Source: Klebsormidium nitens
Lineage: Eukaryota; Streptophyta; Klebsormidiophyceae; Klebsormidiales; Klebsormidiaceae
NCBI GenBank assembly: GCA_000708835.1
Contig: DF236956.1
Coordinates: forward strand, 129,346 to 193,345
Direction: 5' to 3'
Length of the DNA: 64,000 nt
Shown here piece after piece: positions 24,101 to 36,568 of the stretch. Each line of letters opens with the position of its first letter. The stretch's first letter is position 1. Made by a program: the position numbers and the translations under genes. The notes under the pieces are model-generated. The model was not told where the DNA came from, did no database searches, and saw nothing but the letters and a program-made list of their open reading frames with translations.

Positions 24101-25555
24101 ATCCGTCATACTGTTTACTCACCTATCCAAGCACAAGAATGCTTTGGCGATGCATGCTGGATCAGTGGTGGAGCTGACAAATTGCCAAAGGTATTTCAGG
24201 ACATTGGAAGAGCACTCTTGCATGGCCTCCACAACCTGCAATCAAGCCATGAACTGATAAGCTGAAGGGAACACAGGACTGTTTGGGTGCTCGCTGAGAG
24301 CCGTCAGAACAAGAGAAACCAGTCAGGCAGATGCAGTCCTGGCAGAGAGCAAGTATGTCCCGGATCTGAATCACATACGGTAAGTGCCAAGCACTGAACT
24401 TGCTGTTCGATAAGTTCAAAGAAGTAGGTGTGCACCTCACCTCCCACTGATGTGCTTTTGATCGAAGGACTGTTTCTTCCGCCAAGGATGTGAGCACCTC
24501 CAGGGACAGGACACCCAGACCTCCTAACTTGGTGGTACTGGTGGCTGTCTCAATGAGCTACAAAATGACAAAACAATCGCTTCAGGAGATCAAGCGAAGT
24601 AGAAGTGGAAGTCCCACAAAATTCATCCGATGAGCATTACAATTACAAGGTCGAACGAACAAATATGACAGAAGTGTTGACTTTGGGATTCTTGCTTGGC
24701 TTGATAGTCACTGGGGAAACAGCTGCTTGTTTGAAAAGTTGCATGCAATCAGAAGTAGACGACTCTGGATGATGGTCCATGGTTGCAATTGGTTCGGAAC
24801 AGCTGCATATAATAGAAATGATTGGCAAGGCGCAAGCAATACAGACCAGAATTGTTGTGAAAAAGAGTGACACTGAAGCTGACGGCGAAAGTGTTTGCTT
24901 GTCCTTTGAAAAGGTAATCTCAGCTTCTGGGCTGGTCTCTACAGTACTCACCTAGCACCACCACCAAAGGGATGTTGAAATGCTCTCTAAAAGTCTAAGT
25001 TCAGACTGGCTTCCAACTCTTGCATCGGTGAGGCATTCCTTTGTGACCATTTCCATTACCTTCTGTAAAGTAAACTGAGAAACGGTGGACCAATCAACTT
25101 TACCAGCCACTGACAGTGTTGTGCAGTTCCCGTAGCAAGTGTCTCACCTCATAGCAAGCTTCTGCTCCAGATACTGCAGCAATTGCAGCGATCACAATGC
25201 TCATCCTGGCCCGCACCAGATCGTTCCCAGCCCTCGGCAGAGCATCTAACAGCTTGTAGTACACGTCCGCTTTCTGGTCTACAGAGAACTGTTGATGGCC
25301 ATTGTCTGAGCGAACCTTGTGCAGCAACATGTTTAGCGCAAAGAAATGAATGTCCTGATTTGCTGCATCATAGCTCTGCAATGAAAGCGCCACTGTGATC
25401 GGCCACGCTTCCGGACGGACGGCCAACGATGCAAGCCACGCATTCGCCTGCGATCTGTTCTCAGCATTGCCATCTCGCAGCAGCGTAAGGATTGCATTGC
25501 CAGCCTGGCTCACCATCGCCTGCAATTCCGTAGCTTCCTGACCTTGAGCCATCAT
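18120..25555 (-). CDS. Importin-13/transportin-3-like karyopherin beta
   Basis: Nuclear transport receptor built of HEAT repeats. Transcript-order exons: 25555-25148, 24557-24441, 24235-24123, 23914-23422, 23031-about 22632, 22366-22232, 21777-21497, 21018-20848, 20415-20269, 19789-19477, 19059-18878, 18440-18120. They sum to 3081 nt, 1026 aa. The N-terminal importin-beta region shows NRSQANAWLASLAVRPEAW and DIHFFALNMLLHKVRSD. Later landmarks are VLKYLWQFVSSTTDP, VRISSFPPDFTSWDD, HPLLTAAACQAVEAYSPF and HPALGTLQDAWPVLGAIA, as in TNPO3/IPO13 and plant MOS14-type proteins. Ran-dependent import of cargo is known for the family; the cargo here is unknown. Weakest points are the donor near 22632 (GTCTGT, chosen on phase) and the last exon, whose tail reads through to TAA at 18122-18120. 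Confidence 0.87.
19130..19185 (-). repeat. Echo of an importin exon 5' boundary
   Basis: A 21-nt match to the start of the exon beginning at 19059 (AGTGTTTGAGACGCCCGG...) lies in the preceding intron at about 19143-19166. The AG acceptor is replaced by CAC. Surrounding bases are also partly similar, so it looks like a decayed tandem copy of the acceptor junction. Confidence 0.7.
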
Positions 25556-26274
25556 TTGTGGCAAGGGTTTGGGCAATGCTGCTTAGCTTGATAAATAACT
25601 TCAACACCTTCTGTCCTCCGGCCAAATGAGGATTGGCGACATTGCCTTTTGAAATTTTGTGCTTTGTTTGCTCACGAGCTTTCCTGCATGAGCTTTCCTG
25701 CATAAGCTGCTTTCCAAGCGCTAGCTTTCGAAGCGAGGCAAGTACCGCGTCGAATCAACACGGCCGTCGGAACCCGCCCAGCGCCTTCGACGTGTTTTCA
25801 GTCGAAGCATACTTACGAACGAAACCCTAAAAGTTGGTGAAGCTCTTGTTTCCAAGGCGTTGTAACAAAACAGGAGCTCGAGCCAGCTCGAGCTTGCACC
25901 ATTGGATATGGCTTAGCACTGCCGTTAAGAGCATGAGGAAGCGGGTCAAACCATAAGCAATCCCTGTGTGCTGCCGGCACCATGCTGCTGACCCGGCAGT
26001 CGCTGGGTTCCCCCAGATCCTCACCGCTTTGTATATGCTGTTATGGTGGTAGATGCTGCCTGAAGGCATGGCGCCTATCCAGTTCAACAATCATGTAGCT
26101 GCAGCATCATTCAATTCGCAAAGAACCACCAAGTGCACATCTCTTTAGCGCTGCATAGCTCGCACGTTGATACCAGCTCTTGAGTACTTCGTAAAGGGAC
26201 TGCAGCCATCTCTCAGCCTTCAGTCGAGCGGGCAACCAGCTTTTGAATCTCACGACACCCCTCCGTACGCAAAG
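25556..26274. other. Head-to-head intergenic region, importin and WD40 genes
   Basis: About 720 bp separates the two divergent ATGs, so this is likely a shared or back-to-back promoter. A telobox-like AAACCCTAAAAG lies at about 25822-25833. The frame upstream of ATG 26275 stays open to about 26167 without another ATG. Confidence 0.5.
25822..25833. promoter_or_regulatory. Telobox-like motif in a bidirectional promoter
   Basis: AAACCCTAA occurs about 270 bp upstream of the importin ATG. In plants this motif is common in promoters of growth-related genes. A single match is weak evidence. Confidence 0.3.
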
Positions 26275-29200
26275 ATGGTGGTACCTTTAGAAGTTGAGTT
26301 ACACAGGAGAGGATCGCTACACGCACCAAAGGAGAAGCACAATGTAGACCGACCTTGGTCGAATGGATCCAGGGCAGCTCTTCTGTCCAGGAACCCACAG
26401 AAGGCATCGGCGGTGGCTAGTGTCAGTCCAGCAGAGGCAGACGGGTCAGCTGTGGAAGAGGAGAAAAAGCTGCTCGGCAAGCGGGGCCAAAAGCTGAAGC
26501 AGGCGGGGAGGATCAACTGCCTGACCTATATCCCAGAGGCGAGAGTGATCGCAGCTGGCCGCGAGGATGGAAAGCTCCTTCTATGGAAGGTTTGGAAGAC
26601 CGAAGGTAAGTGCTCACTTGGGAAGAGCTGTCTGGGAGCTCCCTGAGCAGATTGACCTTTGGAATGCAATCGTAGGCATTCCAAAGGTACCACAATAGGG
26701 CTGCAGAATACATCGTTGGCTCAAGACTTTGGTGCAAGTTCTCATCGACGTGGGGGCAATCAGTAATGCATGCAAGGTGCCAGATGACTGGTTCGAAAGC
26801 AGGCAACCCTTTACATGATGCATCTGCAATCTTCAAGTAGCTGTCATCTGAATCCCGCACGATGCCATGTGCAGGATGCAACCGAGATGTGACTGTGTTG
26901 GCTGGACACAACGGCCGTGTTTCTAGCTTGATCCACATGCCTTCGAATACAAGGGGTGCAGGATCATATCTCTTGTTCAGCGGGTCTTCTGATCTCAGTA
27001 TCAAGGTGAGCAGCCTTTAGTGTCTTTCAACAGAGAGATAAATGTGCATTCCTTGATGACCAGAGCACTCTTCTAAGCTGGTGACATGGAGTTGGACAAC
27101 GTGGCCTGCAACAATTAGAGTGATTGTAAAATGAAGGATGCAAGTCCGAATGAGACTGTGGTTGTTAATCTGCTGAAGGACAAGCTCATTGCCGGCTGTA
27201 CAGAAACGCTTCAGACAAGCTATAAACAGTGCGTCATTGTGCAAAATCGAGAATCGAAGGAGGGGTGATTTCTCACTGCATGATGCTTCCTCCTCTCATA
27301 TGTCATGTTCTCATATGTTCTGGTTCGGAGTGTCTGTTTCAAAACCGGAATCATCCGTAGAGACCACATTCAAGGATAATATTACGTGTCAATCAAGTTT
27401 TGATCCACGGCGTAGAGAGCGTCAATGAAGATCTTGACCAATCCACTCAACGCACAGGTTTGGGACCCGAGCTTGAGAGTCCCTGAGAAGGTTTGCATCC
27501 AAACCCTTACGGGCCATGGGGGAACAGTCACCTGCATGGCACTGGTTGGACGGAATAACCTCGTAAGCGGCAGTACGGATGCAACAGTCCGTCTCTGGAG
27601 GGCAGGGGCCAAGGACCAAGGAGGATCGTCTCCATCATTTACGCTGCACGTAAGTCCAGCCTGGGGCTAAAAGACAGCCGAAGAAGACGGATTCCTAGAG
27701 CCTGATCTCCTTCGCCTGGGAGGTGATGCAGTCCGCATGTGGGAGAATGTCTCAAAACGGTTTGTTTAAGGATATGACCGGACACGGGTGTTGCATTGCC
27801 GTAGTAACTGCCGACAATACGGTGACGGAGTGCCTGGCTTGACTTGCAGCAGCTCTCGCATAGAGCCCAGCTCCTGTCGCAGATATGGACTAATGCAGTT
27901 TGTGCAACTTGCTGGGCTGGTGCTCGTATGCTGGCTGAGAAGGAGCGAGTGCATGCGCTTTTGTTTAGGGCAAACCGCTTCCCTGACAAGGAAGCACCGA
28001 ACTTTCAAAGGCCACCTGATCTCAGCAACTAATGCGTCAATCAGCCGTGTGCTTGTATGTTGGTGCACAAATAAATATTTTCTAATCTGGATTTTTGACG
28101 TGTTGCGTCGTATTTGCAGAGGACGATCGCTGTAATGGACGACTGGGTGAACGCCATGTCGTTTGACACCACGAGACGAGTTGGCGACCTGGGGATCCTT
28201 TACACGGCAGATAGGTGAGGATCTTCTCATAACGCAAAGGCCCAGGAAGGAATCATCTCTGCTGCTTCGAGATGGTCAACTACTTTGCCAGCACCCTGCA
28301 GGCTGACTGCCTAATGACTGCCTAATGGGATTGACTTCCGAGTCGCGACTGTCTGGTCGACTAGAGCGTAAATGATCGCTCAAATTACCGACGTCTGTTG
28401 CATAGGAAGGCTAGTTCGATGGGATAAAATGGGCTGAAAGAGGAACATACGGAAGATTCTGATTGTACATGGAATCCAAGGGCGTTGGTCTCATGCTTTA
28501 TTCAGATATAGTGGCTGTAAATTCCTGTCGACCAGGCCAGATGCGTTTCGAATGTAACATTGAAATAGACAAGGCAAAGAGCAGCACACCGGAGCAACTT
28601 TGAACTCAACGTACATCTTTACCGTGCAGTGCCGGCGGGGTGACGGCCTTCCTGCCGCAAGTAGCGGAAGGCATGTGGAGACCCGACGGAACGGCGCCCC
28701 TCGACTTCAACCCCGCAGGGGCTGCAACGTCTTACGGTCTCCTTGGGTCAGCTAAAAGCGTGCGCCTATTTGGGTGAGCGTGCCTGCTGCCCCGTTTTAT
28801 GGATTCGTTTGAAAAGTAGCAATGTTACAGTTCGACATCAATCAAATATGAAAGTAATTGTCGACCACAAAGCAGTCACGAAGGGGCGAGCAAGATCTCA
28901 CTGCGCTTCATGCAATGTAAGAGCACCCCGGATTCTCTTCCGAGATCTACAATGGGGCAATACGATCAAAGTTGAGAGCGCCTGGTACCTTATATCCCGT
29001 TCATTGGTCTCCGCATTTTTTGCTGACTATGAGAACGATGTTCGAACTTTTGAGTGTTGAAGATCAACGGCAGCCAACGGCTGAATCTTTGCGGATGGCA
29101 ACAAATACGATCTCACGGAGGTTAGTGTCACCACGGATAACGTTGCAACTTGTATCAGCACTCACGGTCGGCAACCAAGCTCTGCACGTACGTTCGTCCG

Positions 29201-32200
29201 ATATGGGCCTCCCTCATCCGCGGCCGGCCCGCCGCAGCCCCTAAACCTCAAACCCTGTCCTCTGCAGGATGGGCGCCTCGAGCCGCGGCACTTCGGCCGC
29301 CTCCCGCTCGTCCGACAGTCACGGCCTTTCCACCCGGGCGTCATCCCGGGCGACTGACGTCAGCGTCCCGGCCACCCCGCTTCTCAGTCAGTCGCCTGAA
29401 AGCCCAACCCCTCCCCGCACACGCTCTCCAAGTCCTCTTCGCGCGCGCTCGCCCGAACCTCCAAACCCTCCCCGCGCGCACTCCCCCGGCGCTTCCAGCC
29501 GTTCTCCAGCGCGCTCGCCTGATTGTTCAAATTCATCACGCGCGCGCTCACCGGACCCTCCGAGCCGTTCCCAAGCGCGCTCGCCCGAACCTCTCAACAT
29601 ACCCTCCGCGCGCACGCCCGAACCCCTGAGCCTCGCATGGCAAGAACGCGCGGCCGCGCCGCTCGAGCGCATCAGCGAGGGCGTGATCCCCGCCCCGGCG
29701 TCGCCTGAGAGGAAGATGAGGATCCCCACGCGCTTCTCGCCGGACGTCGAGGCGCACTTGGACGCCAAAGAAGGTGAAAGACGTGCTTCCTTTGTCGGCA
29801 GTTGGTGTTGGTTACTTGTGCCGCTTTACGACCTCCGTTCACACTCAGGATCTCAACACCGAAACTCATTGGCGATGCGCCCGGTACATATCTGCTGATG
29901 GACTGGTCCAGGGTAGGCAGCCTTGTTCGGTCTTGGGACTCCGCTGCATTCAACGCACACGTGCCTGCTCAAGAATCTTATGAATCCATGACTTTAAGGC
30001 AGAAGGATTTGAAAATTTCGAGCGGATGCGCTACACGTCTGCCTTTTCAGTGAGCAATGTTGGTCATCTCAAAACGGCGGCAATAGTTTTCGCTAACCAA
30101 TCCGGTTATCACTCCATCAGAAGCTCACGTTTCCTAGCACCACGAAGACGCTAAAACCGAAACACGTCAGTGCTTTTCGGTCATCTGTTCTTGCTGGGGA
30201 ACCCGGGCAACAAACCCGGCGCTCCGGCTCTGCTTTGCAGCAGAAGCGGAGCGCGAGCGGAGCGGATCCCGTGCATCCACCTCCACCCGGGATGACTCCT
30301 CGGCCCCGAGCCTTTGTCGCAACCCGAGCCTGAATGCCAGGAAGGGCAACGTGAAACTCGCCCCGGCGCCGGTATCGGTTCAGGTTCCAGCGACCGTGAT
30401 GTCACCGAAGCCAGCGTTCTTGAGGCTGGAGAAAGCTGGCGTCAGCCACGTGCTGTACCAAGCGACACAACATTTGGTGAGCTTCGGCAGCATCAGCTTC
30501 TTCATCTTCGCTTGCTTTGGCAATTCCAAAAGTAGACGTTGGCAGTACTTAGGATAGCTTGATTTCCTTTAGCAACACCCGGAGGGTGCGGACCATCCGT
30601 GCTCACTCCTCTCGATCAGTTTCAGTCGGCAAACCGCAGCGAAAGGGCCACCTGAATAATCACGGCTTGAAAATTCTTCTACCTTTTGAAAGCTTTGCTA
30701 ATCAACATGAGCAACAGTCTCCACAAGCCGCATCGTTCCATTCTTAGATTGCCACCCGCTTGCGAAGTCACACAACAGTGGGTACGCTCAGAACTGGCTC
30801 TGTAAATAACGAGTGATCTCTAGTAACCGGTTACAATTGAGGGGAATTGCACTGAAGAACCCATCGCCCTCTTTTGAACGGGGGGCCGGCTCCCTTCTTT
30901 TCGAAACGCTTCGCTTTTCCCTTATTGCGCCGTTCCACAAACCACATTTCACAAAGGGCCGATACGTTGCATAGAGAGAATCATTTCAAAGGCCGTATCG
31001 GCTATCCTTACAGGTGGTGACGCTGGCGCGAGACCAGAGAGCACGTGCCTACGACGAGCAGCGCGGAAGCATGCTGTTTGCGTACGAGAACCCGCACCAG
31101 TGCCTCTTCACGGGGGTCGCTTGGGACCGCGCGCATCAAGAGGTGCGTCTGCTCTGAATTTTAGTCCCTGTGTCATAGACGTGCTGCTGATCTGTGTCGA
31201 AATCCTTGAAGTGGGAAGGGAAAGAGCAGTTGAAGACTGAGACGGGCCGTACGCCTTGGAAGACGGCTATCATTATGACTGGTGGCACGCTACTATTACT
31301 ACTGGTCTGTTCGTTCAGGACTGGATTCGCAGTCTCTGTGTTGCGTCCAAGAGAGGAGTGCTTGCCGTGAGTGCTTTGGGTGATAGGTGTCGCCTTAATC
31401 GGAAACTTTTCAAGGACTAAGCTGCACATGATCCAGCCAAGTAAGGTTACGGGGAAAAATGCCCTTCAGCAAAAGATAACCGGTTTTGTTTTTGCTATCA
31501 CGTGTCAAATTCAAGCAAACTTGAGATAAGTTTTTTCCTTTCGCAGCACTACACTCCTCGCTCTTGTTATAGAAACGCACACCCTTACAGCTCTTCATAG
31601 GATGACTCCCATCGCGTCATGCCATGCGTTACGTCCTTCGCGCTTTGTTCCTTTTCAGGTCCTCACCTTTGCGCATCCTCACCTGCAGATCATTCTCGTC
31701 GACGATGCAGGCTACGTCCACGTGTACAGTCTGCACCTTCCTGGGATCTCCTGCTCTCAGGTACTTGCAATTAGCGAAAAGTGTCTTTCGGTCCGCTAGC
31801 ACCTTTCCATTCGAGCAGGGTTGGAGAAATTTGGAGCAGATTGGGACCCTCTCCATTCTCAGATAAGAATCTGGTTGAGACTAAGACGACTAAAACGCTG
31901 TTCAGTGCTCGATCAGACCTACCCAGAAGGGGCGCGCGCAATCCTTCGGGGCGGGTGCGTCGGCCTTGGATAAAGGGTCCACCGAGATTGTGACTTCCTT
32001 GCGAAGCTGTCTCTTGTCCCTCCGTAGATGTGGCAAAAACTTGACCCCGAGACACTCATCCCACGCCTCTCATGAGGAAGCGGCACCTTGGAACGGCAAA
32101 AAGCAAAAACTCCAAATGTAGCTTTCTCGAACAAACAGGTAAATGCACGTTAAACTAACCAAATCCTCTCCCACAGCAAATTTCGTCGGACGCCTGCACG

Positions 32201-35200
32201 GGCGTCCTCTTCCTAGACGACTGCGACACCATCGCGGCCGCGTGCGGCGACCACGTGGTCTTCCTCCGGGCGGAGCGCGAGCGGGACTTCCACACGCTCA
32301 GAGACAGCCACCGGGGGCCGGTGGTCGCCTTTTCGTACATGGAAAAGGGGAAAGCGGCGCCCGGGGGAAGGGACTCCGATTGGCTCTTTAGCGCGGGCGC
32401 GGACGGGGCGATCAAGCAGTGGGACCTGGACTCGATGACATGTCGCCTGACGCTGCGGGTGAGGAAGCAAGACTTGGACTGTGGCATTCATCTTCCGCTT
32501 CAAGAGGTGTCGGACTTGGAGATTCCTGTATCTTATCGACGCTAATGATGCTACAATTCCAGAGGCTATCCACAGATACTTCGTAAAGCTTTGCATAGAA
32601 AGTAGACTTTTGGTGTTTCCTTTACCCCTCGCAAGATCTTTCGTCGTTCTTCCGTTTCCCTCTGCGACTTCCGTAAAGTTGCCCTTTCCGCCATACTGCT
32701 AAGACCAGACTCTTTTCTTTGCCGAATGCATTACGATACCGAAAGACTTCGGCACCTCGAGTAAACATCCTAACACAAAAGCGCTCCGCACCCGCAACCA
32801 CCCCAACTCCCAAACTAACCCCAACCGCCCCCCGGGTGCTTTCACAGTGCAACCGGCTGTGAATTTAGATAAACCTTACTGGACTCTTTCCGTACCGCAG
32901 ACAGGAAAGGCGGAGCCGAGCTGCCTGCTTTTCTGCGACGAGGAAGAGAGGCTCGTTTGCGGCCATGAGGACGGGAGCATCAGCCTATGGAATCTGGACA
33001 CGCGGCAAGCGCTCATGTTGCGGGAGCAGAGGTGACCATCATTCCAGTCCCATTCGTAGTTTGGCCTCTTACCAAGGATACGTCTGCGAATTTTGAGAAG
33101 AAGGCGAGAGGACTTCGATCCTGTGGACTCACTGGAGTCCACTAGTGTGACGCGATCGGACTGGCCATGTGATATAGTAAATCCATGAAATCGTCAAAAC
33201 GTTTTGGCATTGAGGCAGAGCACCAGAGCTGTAGCATTAAAGTCAAGTGGAAGGTTTCAGCTTTAGCCGATGATTAGACACGCCTCGAGATCAAAGAAGA
33301 AGGTAGACGTCATGTAAGATCGATTGAAACACCGCCAATAGCGTCCAATATTGTTCTTATGCAGCAACACGATCACTGGCTTGGCCTACTTCTCACGAAA
33401 GAATGGGGACCACTGTCTGGCGACCGCAAGCTTCGATGGCACGGTATGAAGTCGCCCTCGTCTTTCCGAAGCGTCCTTCAGTAATCAATTCAACCCTGCA
33501 TCTCAAAGACTGTATTCAGCAGAGGCACTCCGGCAGGGTTCTGCTGATAGTAGGATACAGATGCGCAGCGGTATCTGATCAGGAGGAAGGTAGGCGAGCT
33601 GCTAGAGTGTACGTCGCAGCCTCTTGTCACAACTTTTCTGACAGACTTGCTAGAGTGACTCCACTCCATCAATCAAAAAGGGAGAGCGTGACTGATTTGC
33701 GTTTAGCCACTTGATCAATGTGAAAAGAGATTTAACTGCAATTTTCCAAAACCTCCTTGGAAAAAGATTCTGGGGCATATCAAATGCAAGCAAACGCGGT
33801 CCCTGCGTTTTTCGTTCAGTTGGTCGCGCACAAAATCGAGCCTCAGTTCCACGAAAAAATGCGATGTGCTCTGCTTCCGTAGGCGTCCGGCCCCCTCCGC
33901 TCCGCTTTCCGTCTGCCCGGCACGCCCATTCCACGCGCGTTCCGCTCTTCCGTGCAGGTAGCGGTTTGGAACATACACAGCACCCCTGATGCGTCCCCGC
34001 ACCTCATTGAGAAGTTCGTCGCGCATGAGGATGCGGAAATCCTGTGCGTTGCACACTCGACAAGACATGTAAGAATTGGTCTACCGCTTTGCCTTTTGAC
34101 GTAGATCTCCTCGTTTACAAAACGACAAGTATCAACGCGTGACCTTTTTGTGCAACATGAGTCGACTTCGCCAAATGTAGTCGAGATATGGTAATTTCCT
34201 CTGAGGGAACGCCGACTTTCCAGTTGTCCTTGTCGATTCATAGACCCCTTTTAATAAGTCGCGTAATATAGTGCATTGAACCAATCTATGACGCGCTTCT
34301 GCTTACCGCAGGGAACAATCTGGCCATCAAAGTCCGCAGAAAGGTGAAGTGTCCCGACACGCTGTGCTTGCAATGAGTTAGAAAAGGAATATTCACGGGT
34401 TGGAGGAGCTGCTCTTCACCGCGGGCAACGGCCTGACCATCAATGGAAGGCTTCACTTGACCAAGTGCCAAGGCTGATACTTATACCACGATTCTTACCA
34501 AATCCGATACGCGCCTTTCCTTCCTTCAACGCAGGAGCGCATGCTCAAAGAATACGACACGGTCATTAGGGTGCTAAAAAATGGAATTGCTCCGTCCAAC
34601 GCAGGAGCTCCTATCCGAAGAAAATGATCTGGCCAAGCAACTTTAAGGCGTCAGTAGAAGCCTCTCCTTCCGCACGCAGGAGCTCCCGTTCTCATTGGGA
34701 ACGCTCTGGCCATCACATTCCTGCCCAAAGCGCTATGCTTGTCATAATTTGGAGATCATCTGAATAAAGTCTCTCCGCCTCGCAGGAGCTGCTCTTCACG
34801 GCGGGCAACGACCTGACAATCAAGGTCTGGGCCACGGTACGCTACACCGAGCCGCGGGGCGCGCTCTGCGGCCACGAAGCGCCGGTCACGTGCCTTCTGC
34901 TAGAGGGGGACCTGCTCTTCTCGGGCTCAGAAGACGGCACCATTCGGATATGGGATGTGAGTGAACATCCCGAGTCGAACATAAAGAGAAGTCGCACTCA
35001 CCTGAAATGTGACCGAAGTCGCCTGAAGTCCTTCCTCTTGTAAACGTTAGGCTTTCCTGAAGGATTTCCTCGCGCGTTTCCGCCTGCCCCTTGGCGCGAA
35101 GCTACTAATTAGAGTATATTTGGGGTCAAAACCCGCCCGGAACCTAGTAGCCTAGGCTAGCTAGCTAGTCAGACCCCCCGCAAAAGTTGACCGGTACTGC

Positions 35201-36568
35201 CACTGAGCTAGGATCCTAGCTGAAATTCACCGTAGACCGTGCGATCGAAATTTGACCGTCGCGATCGCGATAAATCGTCCGTACGGTGAGTCAAATTTTA
35301 AATTTAATCGCGCGCGACGGTTGCGGGGGGCTGAACCACTGGTCACTAGCCTAGTAGCCTAGGCTCACTAGGCTAGTAGGTCAGTGGTCGAATTCCGGCC
35401 GGTTTTGACCCCAAATCTCCTCTAACTCTCTAATCTGAGGCTCCAAGGTTCTCTATTTCGGCAGACCGCATACCACGCCTCAGTTCGTTCCTTGCTTGCT
35501 CCGTACTCCTTCAACTTCGATGCATCTCCCATTAAACCGCCAAGGTTTCTCCCGGCAATCGAATCGTCAAGCATGTCGTTCTTAGGCTAGTTGCTAACTT
35601 TGCTGAGACACTTTATGCCGAGAAGCATAGTAGAGCGTAAACACCCAATGAGTTTCACTATCTTGCCAATTGCAGATCTCGGTGGATTTGGCGTGCGCCC
35701 TCCAAAGGACTCTTGAGGGCCACAAGAGCCCCGTGACGGACTTCGCCGTCCAGAAAGTGACCGGGCGCCTCTTGTCCAGCTCGCAGGACATGCGGGTTCT
35801 TGTGTGGGACTACGAAAAGGTGAGAAGCATGGCGTCGAAATCTTTCTTCGAGGCTTTCATACGTGCAGTTCCAAGCTGCTTTCGTCACTTGCCGTCCGTC
35901 CGTCCTTTACGGCTGTCAGGTACGTAATGAAGAAGAGGTTCTTGGTTGATGAAAGATCGGGAACGGACCATCTTGCTTTGTCTATTGAGATGAAACTGCA
36001 GAAGTTACGAAAGTTGTACAGAACGGTCGTCAAGAAGTGGTTCCGCATCTCACCATGCGATAGGGTTGCCTGATAAGCATGTTTGAGCTCGTTGTCGCGT
36101 TTTAAGTTCCCTGTGACAAGCCTTTCAGCATTCTATGCTTCATCGATCTTGACTCGGCGCTTCTTTCCACTACCATTCGGAGCCATCAAGCGAGACAAGC
36201 AACCGTATTTCAAAACAGTTCAAAGGTTAGCAACTCGGCAGGACCGCGGCGGGGGCCGCCCCTTTCGCTCCTCTAAGCCTGAGGAGCATGCATTCTTGAC
36301 ATATAACAAGACTTTGTTCCTACTCTAGGGTCACCTGCTGAAGACGATACCCTACGGCGATGAGCTGCGGTGCTTGGCAGCAAGAGCGGAGAATGAAGAG
36401 ATCCTCGTCGGCACAACACAGGGCAGCATTCTTGTGTACGGGTGTGGAGCTGAAGCGGCAACGGATCTAATTGTGCAACGGGACGGATCCGAGGGGGAAT
36501 CGCTTATGGAGGAATTAGAGTCTCGGCTGCAAAAAGAAGGTCAACCAAGGGAACAAAGTCCTTTGTAA
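26275..36568 (+). CDS. Large WD40-repeat protein with Arg-Ser-Pro-rich insert
   Basis: Sixteen exons: 26275-26605, 26875-27005, 27458-27649, 28120-28214, 28630-28773, 29268-29773, 30241-30476, 31014-31142, 31659-31760, 32177-32458, 32901-33031, 33365-33443, 33958-34068, 34786-34956, 35676-35819, 36329-36568. They total 3024 nt, 1007 aa, with consistent phases. WD40 blades are seen as GREDGKLLLWKV, LAGHNGRVSSLI with GSSDLSIKVWD, LTGHGGTVTCMA with GSTDATVRLWR, GADGAIKQWDLD, GHEDGSISLWNLD, AGNDLTIKVW, GHEAPVTCLLLEG with GSEDGTIRIWD, and LEGHKSPVTDF with SQDMRVLVWDYEK. This suggests two beta-propellers acting as a scaffold. Between them exons 6-7 encode about 170-240 disordered residues with repeated ARSPEPP-like units. 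No catalytic domain is visible, and I cannot name an orthologue. Confidence 0.85.
29400..29640 (+). repeat. Coding minisatellite, R-S-P-E-P-rich units in the WD40 gene
   Basis: GC-rich degenerate units around CGCGCGCTCGCCCGAACCT recur through exon 6. They encode roughly ten variants of RARSPEPP (RSPSPLRARSPEPP, ARSPDPPSRSQARSPEP). Each holds an SP or TP dipeptide, the minimal site for proline-directed kinases. The frame is kept throughout. Confidence 0.75.
34300..34785 (+). repeat. Series of echoes of the intron 13/exon 14 acceptor junction, WD40 gene
   Basis: The genuine junction CGCAG followed by GAGCTGCTCTTCACGGCGGG at 34785/34786 has upstream copies. These are at about 34307-34345 (CCGCAGGGAACAATCTGGCC), 34401-34446 (best, encoding ELLFTAGNGLTI-like sequence), 34533-34550, 34598-34640 and 34671-34720. 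Several keep CGCAG followed by GAGC, so they could act as cryptic acceptors. Confidence 0.8.
35110..35429. mobile_element. MITE-like foldback element in a WD40 gene intron
   Basis: A non-coding element of about 320 bp with long terminal inverted repeats. The left end reads AGAGTATATTTGGGGTCAAA, and the right end is complementary over the same TTTGGGGTCAAAAC core. Inverted similarity continues inward through CCTAGTAGCCTAGGCTAG and CCCCCCGCAA segments. CTAAT occurs on both flanks (35105-35109 and 35430-35434), a possible 5-bp target-site duplication, although the left copy is one base from the repeat. It lies between exons 14 and 15. No transposase is present, as expected for a non-autonomous element. 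Confidence 0.75.

Noticed and set aside
24643-24951. 102-codon minus-strand frame with a hydrophobic stretch
   Set aside because: Lies inside an importin intron between exons that join in phase; no homology seen.
24965-25062. Candidate extra importin exon (KVMEMVTKECLTDARVGSQ)
   Set aside because: Good acceptor and open frame, but it runs into an in-frame TAG at the only strong donor, and the flanking exons join perfectly in phase without it.
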